Of a stretch of 30,041 nucleotides of DNA, positions 7,972-16,382 are shown in pieces. The translations under genes were made by a program, and so were the position numbers. Origin of the DNA: Pseudomonadota bacterium (GTDB lineage Bacteria > Pseudomonadota > Alphaproteobacteria > Rhizobiales > Xanthobacteraceae); the NCBI GenBank assembly GCA_023417665.1, contig JAEZFA010000315.1, positions 1 to 30,041 of the forward strand, read 5' to 3'. Below the pieces are notes generated by a model. The model was not told where the DNA came from and did no database searches. It saw nothing but the letters and a program-made list of their open reading frames with translations. The number at the start of each line of letters is the position of its first letter. Position 1 is the stretch's first letter.

Positions 7972-8784
7972 CTATTCCGAAGGCGGTTTCGAGAACCATT
8001 TCGGTCGGCGCTTCTCGAAGAAGGAAGCAAGCCCTTCCTGTCCTTCTTCAGAGGCCATGCGGTCCGCGATGTTCGCGGCGGTCGACGCAATCATCTCGTC
8101 ATCGAGCGGCCGCGCTGAAACTTCGCGGATCAGTTTCTTGATCGAGGCGACGGCACCCGGCGCGCCTTGCAAGAGATCCGCCACGATTTCCGTTCCGCGC
8201 GAGACGAGCGCGGCTTCATCGGCCACGACCTGATGGATCAGGCCGATCCGCTGCGCTTCGGCGGCGTCGAAGCGTTCGCCGGTGAGAAAGTAACGTCGCG
8301 CATTGCGCTGGCCGATCGCGGCGACGACGTGCGGCGAGATCGTTGCGGGCGTCAGGCCGAGCTTTACTTCAGAGAAAGCGAACTTCGCGTTTGCGGCTGC
8401 AATCGCGATATCCGCAGCCGCAACGATGCCGGTTGCGCCGGCCATGCAGTTGCCGTGGATCAGCGCCAGCGTTGCTTGCGGCAGGTCGCGTAGCGTATGG
8501 AGCATACGCGCCATTGCACGCGTGCCTGCGAGATTGTCCTCGCGCGGCGCGGCTCCGGCCTTGCGCATATAGTCGAGATCACCGCCGCCGGAGAAACTCG
8601 GCCCCGCGCCCTTGATGATTGCGACGCGGACATCCTTGCTGCTTCCAACGCGCTGCCATGCGTCCGCAAGTGCCGTGACCACCTGATCGTTGAAAGCATT
8701 GTGGAGCACAGGCCGGTTCAGCGTCACCGTGACGACCGGGCCATTCTGTTCGTAAAGAACCACGCTTTCCGTCATGGCGCTCAC
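7972..8784 (-). CDS. Enoyl-CoA hydratase, methylglutaconyl-CoA hydratase-like (LiuC/AtuE type)
   Basis: Crotonase-fold enzyme, 270 residues. SGGGDL at 65-70 and GNCMAGATG at 111-119 form the oxyanion hole. Glu139 in FSEVKLGLTPATISP aligns with the second hydratase glutamate, while the first is Gly119; this combination, and the PATISPHV block, are typical of 3-methylglutaconyl-CoA hydratases (AUH/LiuC) and the related AtuE. It would hydrate the carboxylated, branched enoyl-CoA made by the carboxylase encoded upstream. The start is taken as GTG at 8784, overlapping the acyl-CoA dehydrogenase stop as GTGA; ATG at 8775 is an equally possible start. It is the last gene of the TetR-headed cluster. 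Leucine versus terpenoid substrate cannot be decided from the residues. Confidence 0.88.
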   Translation of the reverse strand: MSAMTESVVLYEQNGPVVTVTLNRPVLHNAFNDQVVTALADAWQRVGSSKDVRVAIIKGAGPSFSGGGDLDYMRKAGAAPREDNLAGTRAMARMLHTLRDLPQATLALIHGNCMAGATGIVAAADIAIAAANAKFAFSEVKLGLTPATISPHVVAAIGQRNARRYFLTGERFDAAEAQRIGLIHQVVADEAALVSRGTEIVADLLQGAPGAVASIKKLIREVSARPLDDEMIASTAANIADRMASEEGQEGLASFFEKRRPKWFSKPPSE

Positions 8785-9929
8785 ATCCCCATCTGGCGCG
8801 CGGCGAGATCCTTCATGATCTCTTCCGTGCCGCCGCCGATCGCATTCACTTTTACTTCGCGATAGATGCGCTCGACCTTCGACCCGCGCATGAACCCCGC
8901 GCCGCCGAAAATCTGCACCGCCTCGGAGGCGCAGAACGCAAGCGTCTGCGTCGCCTGGTTCTTCAGCATGCAGAGTTCGGCAACCGGGCTTTCACCCTCA
9001 TCGAGCGCCCAGGCGATCCGCTCGAGGTAAGCTTGCGAGGCCGAAATGCGCTGCGCCATATCGATAAGCTTATGCCGGATCACCTGATGCTTGATGATCG
9101 GCTTGCCGAAAGTCTCGCGCTGTTTCGCGTAGGCAAGCGCCTCCTCGTACGCAACGCGCGCGAAGCCGATCGACGACGCGGCGAGCGATAGCCGCTCGTC
9201 GTTGAAATTCAGCATCACCGCCATGAAGCCCGCGTTTTCCGTGCCGATCAGGTTTGCGGCCGGCACGCGGCAATCATCGAAATGGAGCGTCGCGGTGTCG
9301 GACGCCCACCAGCCCATTTTCCTGAGCGGCGTGCGCGAGAAGCCCGGCGTGTCTCGTTCGATCAAAAACAGCGAAATGCCGCCAAGGCCCGGCTCCCCGG
9401 TGCGGACCGCCACGGTGTAGTAGTCCGCGCGCATGCCGGAGGTGATGAACGTCTTCTCGCCGCGCACGACATAAACGTCGCCCTCGCGCCGCGCGCTGGT
9501 CCTGATATTGGCGACATCCGAGCCGGCATTCGGCTCGGTGATCGCAAGCGCGGAGATCTTCTCACCGGCGAGCACTGCGGGAAGAACCCGCTGCTTCAGT
9601 TCCTGCGAACCGAGCTTCGCAATCGGCGGCGCGCCTATGGTGTGGCTCATCAATCCCGCGGCGATGCCGCCGCTCCCGGCGCGCGCGAGTTCCTGCGCAG
9701 CCGCGATCAGCGTGAAGCGGTCGCACGGCACGCCGCCGAACTCTTCCGGAAAGCCGAGCTGCAGGAGCCCGATCTCGGCGGCCTGCTTATATAAAGAGCG
9801 CGGAAACTCTCCCGCCTCGTCCCATTCGGTCGCGAAAGGCTCGATTTCCTTCGCGACGAAGCGCGCGATGGTGTCGCGGAACGCTTCGTGATCCGCCGTG
9901 AAGAAGGGCGATTTGCGAAGCCCGCTCAC
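8781..9929 (-). CDS. Acyl-CoA dehydrogenase (FAD), isovaleryl/long-chain type active site
   Basis: Flavoenzyme of 382 residues that introduces an alpha,beta double bond in an acyl-CoA and passes electrons to ETF. The FAD/substrate motif ITEPNAGSD is at 130-138 and FITSGMRAD at 161-169. The catalytic base seems to be Glu245 in NDERL, as in isovaleryl-CoA and long-chain dehydrogenases; at the place used by short/medium-chain enzymes there is glycine (IGGGTEEI). GTG at 9929 overlaps the preceding TGA (GTGA) and gives a normal N-terminus (FFTADHEAFRDTIARFV); earlier in-frame starts only read the neighbouring gene in a wrong frame. It is one of two dehydrogenases in the cluster and may act on a later or alternative intermediate than the one at 12725-13879. 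Confidence 0.92.
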   Translation of the reverse strand: MSGLRKSPFFTADHEAFRDTIARFVAKEIEPFATEWDEAGEFPRSLYKQAAEIGLLQLGFPEEFGGVPCDRFTLIAAAQELARAGSGGIAAGLMSHTIGAPPIAKLGSQELKQRVLPAVLAGEKISALAITEPNAGSDVANIRTSARREGDVYVVRGEKTFITSGMRADYYTVAVRTGEPGLGGISLFLIERDTPGFSRTPLRKMGWWASDTATLHFDDCRVPAANLIGTENAGFMAVMLNFNDERLSLAASSIGFARVAYEEALAYAKQRETFGKPIIKHQVIRHKLIDMAQRISASQAYLERIAWALDEGESPVAELCMLKNQATQTLAFCASEAVQIFGGAGFMRGSKVERIYREVKVNAIGGGTEEIMKDLAARQMGM

Positions 9930-10789
9930 GACAAGCCCAGAAGGCTGCGGGCCTGCGCCGGACTTGCCACTTTCCGCCCGGCTTCCCGTGCATAGCGCGC
10001 GAGCGTTTCGATCAGCGGGCCGTTGGAGTCGGTCTTCGCGCCGTCGGGCAAATAGAAAGTATCCTCGACGCCGGTGCGAAGCTGGCCGCCAAGCTCGGCC
10101 GCGCGGCGATGCAGCGGCCAGATATTCTCGCGGCCGATCGCGGTCACGCTCCACACCGCATCGTCTTCTGTGAGCCGGGTCAATATCGGCAGGAGCTCCG
10201 GCTCTGCCGGCTGCCCGGATTCGACGCCCATCACGAAGTTGTATTGCAGTCTGCCCGCATACATCCCGGCGCGGCGGAACATGCCGACCGAACGCACGAT
10301 TCCCGTATCGAAGCACTCGAACTCCGGCCGCGTGTTGCATTCGTTCATCACCGCCAGAAACTTGCCGACCTTCTCCACCGGATTGTCGAACAGCATCGGC
10401 GGCCAGGCCCATTTCCCGTCCGCCCTCACCTTCAGATAATTCAGCGATCCGGCATTGCAGGCCGCGATCTCGGGCGTCGTCGCGCGAATACAATCGAGCG
10501 GCCCGCTCACGTCGCTGCCTACCACGCCCGTAGTCTGGTTGATGATGATGTCCGGGCACGCCGCGCGGATCGCATCGACGCAGGCACGCGCGACGCCCGG
10601 ATCCCATGACGGCAGATGGCCTTTGCCCGCTTCCTGCTGGCGGAAGTGCACATGGATCACCGCCGCACCCGCATCCGCCGCGCGCCGCCCTTCCCGTGCA
10701 AGCTCCTCGGGCGTCACCGGTACCGGATGCTGCCGGGGATCGGTCAGCACGCCCGTGATCGCGCAGGTGATGATCGCGAGATCGCTCAT
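9926..10789 (-). CDS. Beta-keto acid cleavage enzyme (BKACE, DUF849 family)
   Basis: TIM-barrel metal enzyme of 287 residues. Characterised family members condense a beta-keto acid with acetyl-CoA and cleave it to acetoacetate and a new acyl-CoA; Kce (3-keto-5-aminohexanoate cleavage) is the best-known example. Zinc ligands are visible as His46 and His48 in IHVHFR and Glu242 in RTGVEDTFYLPDG, and Glu28 in VTPEELA is in the conserved N-terminal loop. The first motif reads HVHFRQQ rather than the common HVRDP form, so it belongs to a divergent subgroup and its keto acid is unknown. It lies one base after the carboxylase alpha gene and overlaps the next dehydrogenase by GTGA. It takes the place where liu clusters have HMG-CoA lyase and might process the acetoacetate or 3-oxo acid released by the pathway. 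Confidence 0.9.
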   Translation of the reverse strand: MSDLAIITCAITGVLTDPRQHPVPVTPEELAREGRRAADAGAAVIHVHFRQQEAGKGHLPSWDPGVARACVDAIRAACPDIIINQTTGVVGSDVSGPLDCIRATTPEIAACNAGSLNYLKVRADGKWAWPPMLFDNPVEKVGKFLAVMNECNTRPEFECFDTGIVRSVGMFRRAGMYAGRLQYNFVMGVESGQPAEPELLPILTRLTEDDAVWSVTAIGRENIWPLHRRAAELGGQLRTGVEDTFYLPDGAKTDSNGPLIETLARYAREAGRKVASPAQARSLLGLS

Positions 10790-10790
10790 A

Positions 10791-12725
10791 TCAATGCCTC
10801 GCGTTGCTTGCGGCGGTTTCGATTTCCGCGAGCATCTGTCCGGGCGCGACCTGATCGCCGGCGCTGACCGATATCGTTTTCACTCTGCCCGCCGCCGCGG
10901 CAACGATGTGATGCTCCATCTTCATGGCTTCGAGCACCATCAGCGATTGTCCGGCGCTGACGACATCACCCGCGGCCACGGAAACCTGCGAAACTTTTCC
11001 GTTCAGCGGTGCGCGCGAAATGCCGTCGCGGTCTTCCTCGCGCTGCCGCACCGGCTGGCGGAATGTCTCGCGCTGGAAGAGATGATCTGTACTGCCCGCC
11101 TGCAGCCAGAGCGCGTCGTCCTGCCAGGCGTGAGCGGCATTCGCGTTCGTATCGAAGGCGACACTTCCGTTTTCCGTAACGACCGTCGCGCTGCCACGCG
11201 CCGAAGTGATCGTGCCGCGGCGCAGTTCCTTGCCGTTCGCAAGCCACCAGACCCGCGGCAAGGGTGCGGCGTTGCTCCAACCCGACCACACGGGATCAAT
11301 CGCCCGACCATCCTTGCGGTCGGCAAGCAATGCCGCAAGCATCCAGCTCGCTTCATCCGGCCGGTCAGATCGGCTGGCATCATTAGGGAAATGTTCGGGG
11401 ATGAATGCCGTCGAAACCTCATTGCCCGAGATAAATTCCGGATGCCGCAGGAGCTTCACCAGAAACCCGCGATTGGTCGCAACCCCGAGCAGCGTCGATT
11501 GCGAGAGCGCGTCTGCAAGCTTCGCAATCGCCTCCCCGCGCGTCTCGCCATACGCGATCACCTTACCAAGCATGGAGTCGTAATAGGGCGATACTTCCAT
11601 TTCCTCCTGCAGCATCACGTCGAAACGCGCGTCTCCCGCCGCATTCCAGCGCAGCACCTTGCCGGTGCGCGGCAGGAAGTTCTTCGCCGGATCCTCGGCG
11701 CAAAGCCGCGCCTCGATCGCATGACCCGCGAAACGGATCTGGCCCTGCTGCTTCGGCAGCTTCTCGCCGCGCGCAATCCGCAATTGCCATTCGACGAGGT
11801 CGAGCCCGGTAATCATCTCGGTCACGGGATGCTCGACCTGCAGCCGCGTGTTCATTTCCATGAAATAAAAATTGCCGTCCCGGTCGAGCAGGAATTCCAC
11901 CGTGCCCGCGCCCGCATAGCCGATCTCACGCGCGACCGCCGTTGCGGCGGCGCCCATCTTTTCGCGCAGCTTCGCGTCCACCGCGGGCGACGGCGCTTCT
12001 TCCAGCACCTTCTGGTGCCGTCGCTGCACCGAGCAGTCGCGCTCGCCGAGATGCACGACATTGCCCTGCCTGTCCGCAAAGACCTGAATCTCGACATGGC
12101 GCGGCTTTTCAACCGCGCGCTCGAGAATAAGCCGGCCGTCGCCAAAGGCTTTCTTCGCTTCGCTTGCCGCCGCGCGCAGTTCGGCCGCGAAATCCTTCTC
12201 GGCCAGCACCTTGCGCATGCCGCGCCCGCCGCCGCCGGCGGAGGCCTTGATCATCACCGGGAAGCCGATGCGTTTCGCTTCTTGGAGAAAGCGCGCCTCG
12301 CTTTGCTCGTCGCCGTCATAGCCGGGCACGACCGGAATGCCGGCTTTCGCCATGCGCTGGCGCGCCGCCGCCTTGTCGCCCATCGCAGCGATTGCAGCCG
12401 GCGGCGGGCCGACGAAAATCTGGCCGGCATCCGCCACCGCCTGCGCGAACGCCGCGTTCTCGGAAAGAAAACCGTAGCCGGGGTGAACCGCATCCGCACC
12501 CGCCTCACGCGACGCCGCGAGTATCTTCTCGATCACGAGATAGGATTCCGCGGCCGTCTTCCCGCCGATTGCGATCGCGCGGTCGCAGGCCGCCGCGTGG
12601 GTCGTTGCGCCGTCGGCATCCGAATAGATCGCGACCGTTTCGATGCCCATGGCCTTGGCCGTGCGCGCGATGCGCGGCACGATCTCGCCGCGATTGGCAA
12701 TGAGCAGGCGCGAAAGCGTTTTCAT
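10791..12725 (-). CDS. Biotin-dependent acyl-CoA carboxylase alpha subunit (biotin carboxylase + BCCP)
   Basis: 644-residue alpha subunit that carboxylates its own biotin with ATP and bicarbonate. Order: biotin carboxylase N-domain (LLIANRGEIVPRIARTAKAMG at 6-26), ATP-grasp with the glycine-rich loop SAGGGGRGMR near 165 and the catalytic MEMNTRLQVEHPVTE near 290, the C-domain to about 445, a BT-like linker, and a biotinyl domain ending at EAMKM with biotin site Lys602. The layout and length match methylcrotonyl- (LiuD), geranyl- (AtuF) and propionyl-type carboxylases; the pairing with the beta subunit at 13894-15504 favours the first two. ATG at 12725 shares its A with the preceding TGA (TGATG). 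The open frame upstream of this start is non-coding and was dropped. Confidence 0.95.
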   Translation of the reverse strand: MKTLSRLLIANRGEIVPRIARTAKAMGIETVAIYSDADGATTHAAACDRAIAIGGKTAAESYLVIEKILAASREAGADAVHPGYGFLSENAAFAQAVADAGQIFVGPPPAAIAAMGDKAAARQRMAKAGIPVVPGYDGDEQSEARFLQEAKRIGFPVMIKASAGGGGRGMRKVLAEKDFAAELRAAASEAKKAFGDGRLILERAVEKPRHVEIQVFADRQGNVVHLGERDCSVQRRHQKVLEEAPSPAVDAKLREKMGAAATAVAREIGYAGAGTVEFLLDRDGNFYFMEMNTRLQVEHPVTEMITGLDLVEWQLRIARGEKLPKQQGQIRFAGHAIEARLCAEDPAKNFLPRTGKVLRWNAAGDARFDVMLQEEMEVSPYYDSMLGKVIAYGETRGEAIAKLADALSQSTLLGVATNRGFLVKLLRHPEFISGNEVSTAFIPEHFPNDASRSDRPDEASWMLAALLADRKDGRAIDPVWSGWSNAAPLPRVWWLANGKELRRGTITSARGSATVVTENGSVAFDTNANAAHAWQDDALWLQAGSTDHLFQRETFRQPVRQREEDRDGISRAPLNGKVSQVSVAAGDVVSAGQSLMVLEAMKMEHHIVAAAAGRVKTISVSAGDQVAPGQMLAEIETAASNARH

Positions 12726-13879
12726 CACTGCGTCCGCGGCGGCAGGATGCCCATGTATTTCGAGATGATGGAAAGCATCACCTCGTCGGCGCCGGCACCG
12801 ATCGAGACGAGGCGTCCATCGCGGAACAGCCGCGACACCTGGTTCTCCCAAGTGAAGCCCATGCCGCCCCAGTATTGCAGGCATTCATCCGCGACCTGCC
12901 GCACCAGACGCCCGGCCTTCAGCTTGGCCATGGAGGCGAGCTTGGTCATGTCGCCACCGGCGACCAGCATTTCGGTGGTCCGATAGACCAGCGCGCGCAG
13001 CGCTTCCACTTCGCTCTGCAACTCCGCGAGCTTGAAATGCACCGACTGATTGTTCAGCACCGGCTCGCCGAAAATCTTGCGCTGGCGCGTATAGTCGATG
13101 GTGTCGTTGATCGCGGTTTCCATCATCTTCAGGCAGTTCGCGGCACCCCAGAGCCGCTCCTCCTGAAATTGCAGCATCTGGTAGGTGAAGCCCTTACCCT
13201 CGTCGCCGATGCGGTTTCGCTGCGGCACGCGCACGCCGTCGAAGTGAATGAGCGCGGTGTCGGAGGCGTTCATGCCGATCTTCTTGATCTTCTTCTCGAT
13301 CGAAACACCCTTCGACTTCATCGGAATGATGATCAGCGACTTGTTCCGGTGCGGGTCGCCGTCGGAGGTATTCGCAAGGCAACACATGAAGTCGGCCTGC
13401 GTGCCGTTGGTGATCCACATCTTGCCGCCGTCGATGACATAGTCGTCGCCGTCCTTGCGGGCCTTCGTCTTGATCGAGGAAACGTCGGAACCCGCCCCCG
13501 GCTCGGAAACCCCGATGCAGGAGAGCAACTCGCCCGCGATCGCGGGCACCAGAAATTCTTTGCGCAACTCGTCCGAGCCGAAACGCGCGAGCGCCGGCGT
13601 CGCCATGTCGGTATGCACTCCGATCGACATCGGCACGCCGCCGCAGCGGCAGGCGCCAAGTTCTTCGGCCATGATCACCGAATAGGAGTGGTCGAGCCCG
13701 GCGCCGCCATAGGCTTCCGGCTTGGTGAGCCCGAGAAGCCCGAGCTTGCCGAGCTTTTTGATGACCTCATGCGCGGGATAGGTTTCCGCGTCCTCCCACT
13801 CGTCGACATGCGGGTTGAGTTCTTCCTGCACGAAGCGCGCGATCGTGCGGCGGACTGCCTCGTGTTCTTCCGTGAACAT
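12725..13879 (-). CDS. Acyl-CoA dehydrogenase, possibly citronellyl-CoA dehydrogenase-like
   Basis: Flavoenzyme of 384 residues. The SEPGAGSD motif is at 125-132 and MWITNG near 154-159. The probable catalytic Glu241 lies in QEERLWGA, again the isovaleryl/long-chain arrangement, while the short-chain position is not glutamate (SIGAGADEVMLSII). The N-terminus TEEHEAVRRTIARFV and the block GGVPMSIGVHTDM look to me like dehydrogenases found beside AtuC-type carboxylases, but this is memory of the family, not a search. Start ATG at 13879 has AGGGAG six bases upstream. It lies between the carboxylase beta and alpha genes, so it most likely makes the branched enoyl-CoA that the carboxylase uses. 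Alternative: isovaleryl-CoA dehydrogenase of leucine breakdown. Confidence 0.92.
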   Translation of the reverse strand: MFTEEHEAVRRTIARFVQEELNPHVDEWEDAETYPAHEVIKKLGKLGLLGLTKPEAYGGAGLDHSYSVIMAEELGACRCGGVPMSIGVHTDMATPALARFGSDELRKEFLVPAIAGELLSCIGVSEPGAGSDVSSIKTKARKDGDDYVIDGGKMWITNGTQADFMCCLANTSDGDPHRNKSLIIIPMKSKGVSIEKKIKKIGMNASDTALIHFDGVRVPQRNRIGDEGKGFTYQMLQFQEERLWGAANCLKMMETAINDTIDYTRQRKIFGEPVLNNQSVHFKLAELQSEVEALRALVYRTTEMLVAGGDMTKLASMAKLKAGRLVRQVADECLQYWGGMGFTWENQVSRLFRDGRLVSIGAGADEVMLSIISKYMGILPPRTQ

Positions 13880-13893
13880 GACGTTCTCCCTTG

Positions 13894-15504
13894 TTACGGT
13901 CGCGCGACACCGAAGCTGGTCGGCCGCAGCTGCTTTTGTTGTCCGCTCCGGCACACCGAAAGCGCGAACGCGATCACGTTTCGCGTGTCGCGCGGATCGA
14001 TCACGCCGTCGTCGAGCATCCGCCCGGAGGTGTAGAAGGCCGGCATCTGCCGTTCGAAATTCTCGATCACCTTGCGGCGCAGGCTTTCCAGTATCGTTGC
14101 ATCCACGCCGCTGCCTTTGGCTTTGGCGGCATCGGCCATCACGTTGACCATGGTATTCGCGGCCTGCTCCGCGCCCATGACGGAGGTCTTCGCGTTCGGC
14201 CACGAAAACAGGAAATCCGGATCGAATCCGCGTCCGCACATGCCGTAATTGCCCGCGCCGTAGGACGCGCCGCACATGATCGTAATCTGCGGCACCGACG
14301 CATTGGCGACCGCCTGGATCATCTTCGAGCCGTGCTTGATCATGCCGGCGCGCTCGGGCTCTTTGCCGACGAGATAGCCCGTGGTGTTCTGGAGATAGAC
14401 CAGCGCGACATCGCTCTGGCAGCAGGCCTGAATGAAGTGCGTCGCCTTGTTCGCGCCGGCCGGATCGATCGGCCCGTTATTCGTGAGGATACCGACCGGA
14501 TACCCCTCGATGCTGGCATGCAGGCAGACCGTACCGGGGCCGTAGTCGGCCTTGAATTCGAGGAGTTCGGAATCGTCCACGATCCGCGCCGCGATCTCGC
14601 GCATGTCCACGGGCTTGCGGCCGTCCTTGGGCATCAGCCCGAGCAGTTCTTCGGCCGGATAGCGCGGCGCTTTATCGACCGAAAGCGGCCACCAATCCTC
14701 CATCCCGATACTCTTCACGAGATCGCGCACAATGCGGATGCCTTCGGCATCGTTGTCGGCGAGATACTCGGCAAGCCCGGAGACGGTCCCGTGCATCTGC
14801 GCGCCGCCAAGCTCCTCGTCGGTTGCGATTTCTCCGGTCGCCGCTTTCAAAAGCGGCGGTCCTGCGAGAAACGCCTTTGCGCGGTCACGCACCATCACGA
14901 CGTAATCGGAAAGCCCCGTCATGTAGGCGCCGCCCGCCGTCGACGATCCATGCACCAGCGCGATCACCGGATTGCCGGCGGCAGACAGCCGCGCCAGCCC
15001 GCAGAAATTTCCGCCGCCACGCACGAAGTCCTCGACGCGATAGCCGAGCAGGTTCGCGCCTGCGGATTCGACAAGGTGGATGAACGGCAGCTTGTGCTCG
15101 AGCGCGATCTTCTGCGCGCGCTGGAACTTCTCGAGCCCCATCGGCTGCAGCGCTCCCGCGTCGATACCGGAATCGTCCGCGATCACGAGGCAACGCACGC
15201 CGGAAACATAGCCGATGCAGACGGCGATGCCGCTGCCGGGAATGGAGGCCGCCGGGTCCGGCTTGTCGAGCATGTAGCCCGAGAGCGCCGAGAGTTCCAG
15301 CATGGGCGCATCACTGTCGAGCAAAAGCGCGAGCCGCTCGCGCGGCAAAAGTTGTCCGCGCTTCGCAAAACGCGGCCCGGCTTTGGCCGAGGCATCGCGC
15401 GTGCGCTGCTCGAGCGCGCGCATTTCCGCGATCTGCGCAAGCATGTACTCGCGGTTCTCCGCGAAGGCCGCATTCTGCGTGAGGCGGGACGCGAATACCG
15501 GCAT
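13894..15504 (-). CDS. Acyl-CoA carboxylase beta subunit (carboxyltransferase), methylcrotonyl/geranyl type
   Basis: 536-residue carboxyltransferase that moves CO2 from biotin to an acyl-CoA. The N-terminal half has the acyl-CoA oxyanion region (HGSSTAGGAYMTGLSDY near 195), the C-terminal half the biotin side (NTTGYLVGKEPERAGMIKHG near 370 and CGASYGAGNYGMCGRGF near 410, then WPNAK.SVMGAEQAA). Length and these blocks are those of LiuB/AtuC rather than PccB, which is shorter. The SDR, TetR and dehydrogenase neighbours recall the atu terpene cluster (order SDR, beta, dehydrogenase, then alpha), but leucine-type methylcrotonyl-CoA carboxylase remains possible. The gene starts at ATG 15504, five bases after the SDR stop, and ends 14 bases before the dehydrogenase start. 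Confidence 0.93.
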   Translation of the reverse strand: MPVFASRLTQNAAFAENREYMLAQIAEMRALEQRTRDASAKAGPRFAKRGQLLPRERLALLLDSDAPMLELSALSGYMLDKPDPAASIPGSGIAVCIGYVSGVRCLVIADDSGIDAGALQPMGLEKFQRAQKIALEHKLPFIHLVESAGANLLGYRVEDFVRGGGNFCGLARLSAAGNPVIALVHGSSTAGGAYMTGLSDYVVMVRDRAKAFLAGPPLLKAATGEIATDEELGGAQMHGTVSGLAEYLADNDAEGIRIVRDLVKSIGMEDWWPLSVDKAPRYPAEELLGLMPKDGRKPVDMREIAARIVDDSELLEFKADYGPGTVCLHASIEGYPVGILTNNGPIDPAGANKATHFIQACCQSDVALVYLQNTTGYLVGKEPERAGMIKHGSKMIQAVANASVPQITIMCGASYGAGNYGMCGRGFDPDFLFSWPNAKTSVMGAEQAANTMVNVMADAAKAKGSGVDATILESLRRKVIENFERQMPAFYTSGRMLDDGVIDPRDTRNVIAFALSVCRSGQQKQLRPTSFGVARP

Positions 15505-15509
15505 GCGCG

Positions 15510-16370
15510 CTATTCCTGCAGGACTTTCGGCGTCACCGCACGATGAAAGCCGTCATAGACCGCGTTCGGCTTGCGCGAGGACGCAAGCGGCATGTGCCGC
15601 CGCGCGTTGGGCGCCCCACCGTCGACGCGGATGCAGGTGCCGGAGACGAAAGCCGCGCCTTCGGAGAGCAGGTAGACGACAGCCGAAGACACTTCCGCCT
15701 CGCGGCCGATGCGCGCGAGTGGAACATGCTCGGCGAGCCCGCGGATCATCTGCTGCATCGCCGGCGGATAAGTATCGAGGCCGCTCGACGCGATCCATCC
15801 CGGCGCAACCGCATTCACGCGCACCGGCGCCCATTCGCTCGCGGCCGTTTCGGTGAAATTGAGCATGCCCGCACGCGCGGCACCGCTATGCCCCATGCCG
15901 GGCATGCCGCCCCACATGTCCGCGATGATGTTCACGATCGCACCGCCGCGGCCTTTCATCGACTGCGTGTAGCATTCGCGTGCGAACAGGAACCCGCCCA
16001 TGAGGTTCGTGTTCAGCACCGCCTGCCAGCCGTTCGCGGAAATCTTCTCGAGCGGCGCGGGAAACTGCCCGCCTGCGTTATTCACGAGTCCGTCGATGCG
16101 GCCATGCTTCGCAACGATCTCCGCAACCGTTTCCTTCACGCGCGCTTCCTCGCGGATGTCGCAGGCAAACGAGTCCGCATTGCCGTCGTCCTCGGCAATT
16201 TCCCTGGCGACGACTTCGAGGTTCTCCGCGCGGCGGCCGATGAGCACGGCATGCGCGCCGAGTGCCGCGACTTCATGCGCGATGCAGCGGCCAATTCCGC
16301 TGCCGCCGCCCGACACCACGATTACCTGGCCGGCGAGCAGATCTTCGCGATAGATGGAGCGATACTTCAT
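15510..16370 (-). CDS. SDR oxidoreductase, trans-2-enoyl-CoA reductase / AtuG-like, lacking the catalytic Tyr
   Basis: NAD(P)-binding Rossmann protein of 286 residues. The cofactor loop SGGGSGIG is at 20-27, NNAG at 97-100 and the C-terminal VRVDGG-like IRVDGGAP near 250. The usual YxxxK pair is replaced: aligned residues are Ser162 and Arg166 in GHSGAARAG. That exact style (HSGAARAG) is what I recall from peroxisomal trans-2-enoyl-CoA reductases, so it may be an enoyl-CoA reductase or a dienoyl reductase rather than an alcohol dehydrogenase. Its tail (YDGFHRAV) also recalls SDRs annotated as citronellol/citronellal dehydrogenase in atu clusters. It is the first enzyme after the TetR gene (12-base gap) and five bases before the carboxylase beta gene. 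Confidence 0.88.
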   Translation of the reverse strand: MKYRSIYREDLLAGQVIVVSGGGSGIGRCIAHEVAALGAHAVLIGRRAENLEVVAREIAEDDGNADSFACDIREEARVKETVAEIVAKHGRIDGLVNNAGGQFPAPLEKISANGWQAVLNTNLMGGFLFARECYTQSMKGRGGAIVNIIADMWGGMPGMGHSGAARAGMLNFTETAASEWAPVRVNAVAPGWIASSGLDTYPPAMQQMIRGLAEHVPLARIGREAEVSSAVVYLLSEGAAFVSGTCIRVDGGAPNARRHMPLASSRKPNAVYDGFHRAVTPKVLQE

Positions 16371-16382
16371 GGCATTGCGCTC

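Noticed and set aside
9930..10607. 608-residue version of the acyl-CoA dehydrogenase at 8781
   Set aside because: The first part is the BKACE gene in another frame; the GTG at 9929 gives a family-length protein.
10455..12986. Very long open frame (843 codons) on the plus strand
   Set aside because: It lies opposite the carboxylase alpha gene, has a histidine/arginine-rich composition typical of antisense frames in GC-rich DNA, and shows no domain; the minus-strand protein has all expected motifs.
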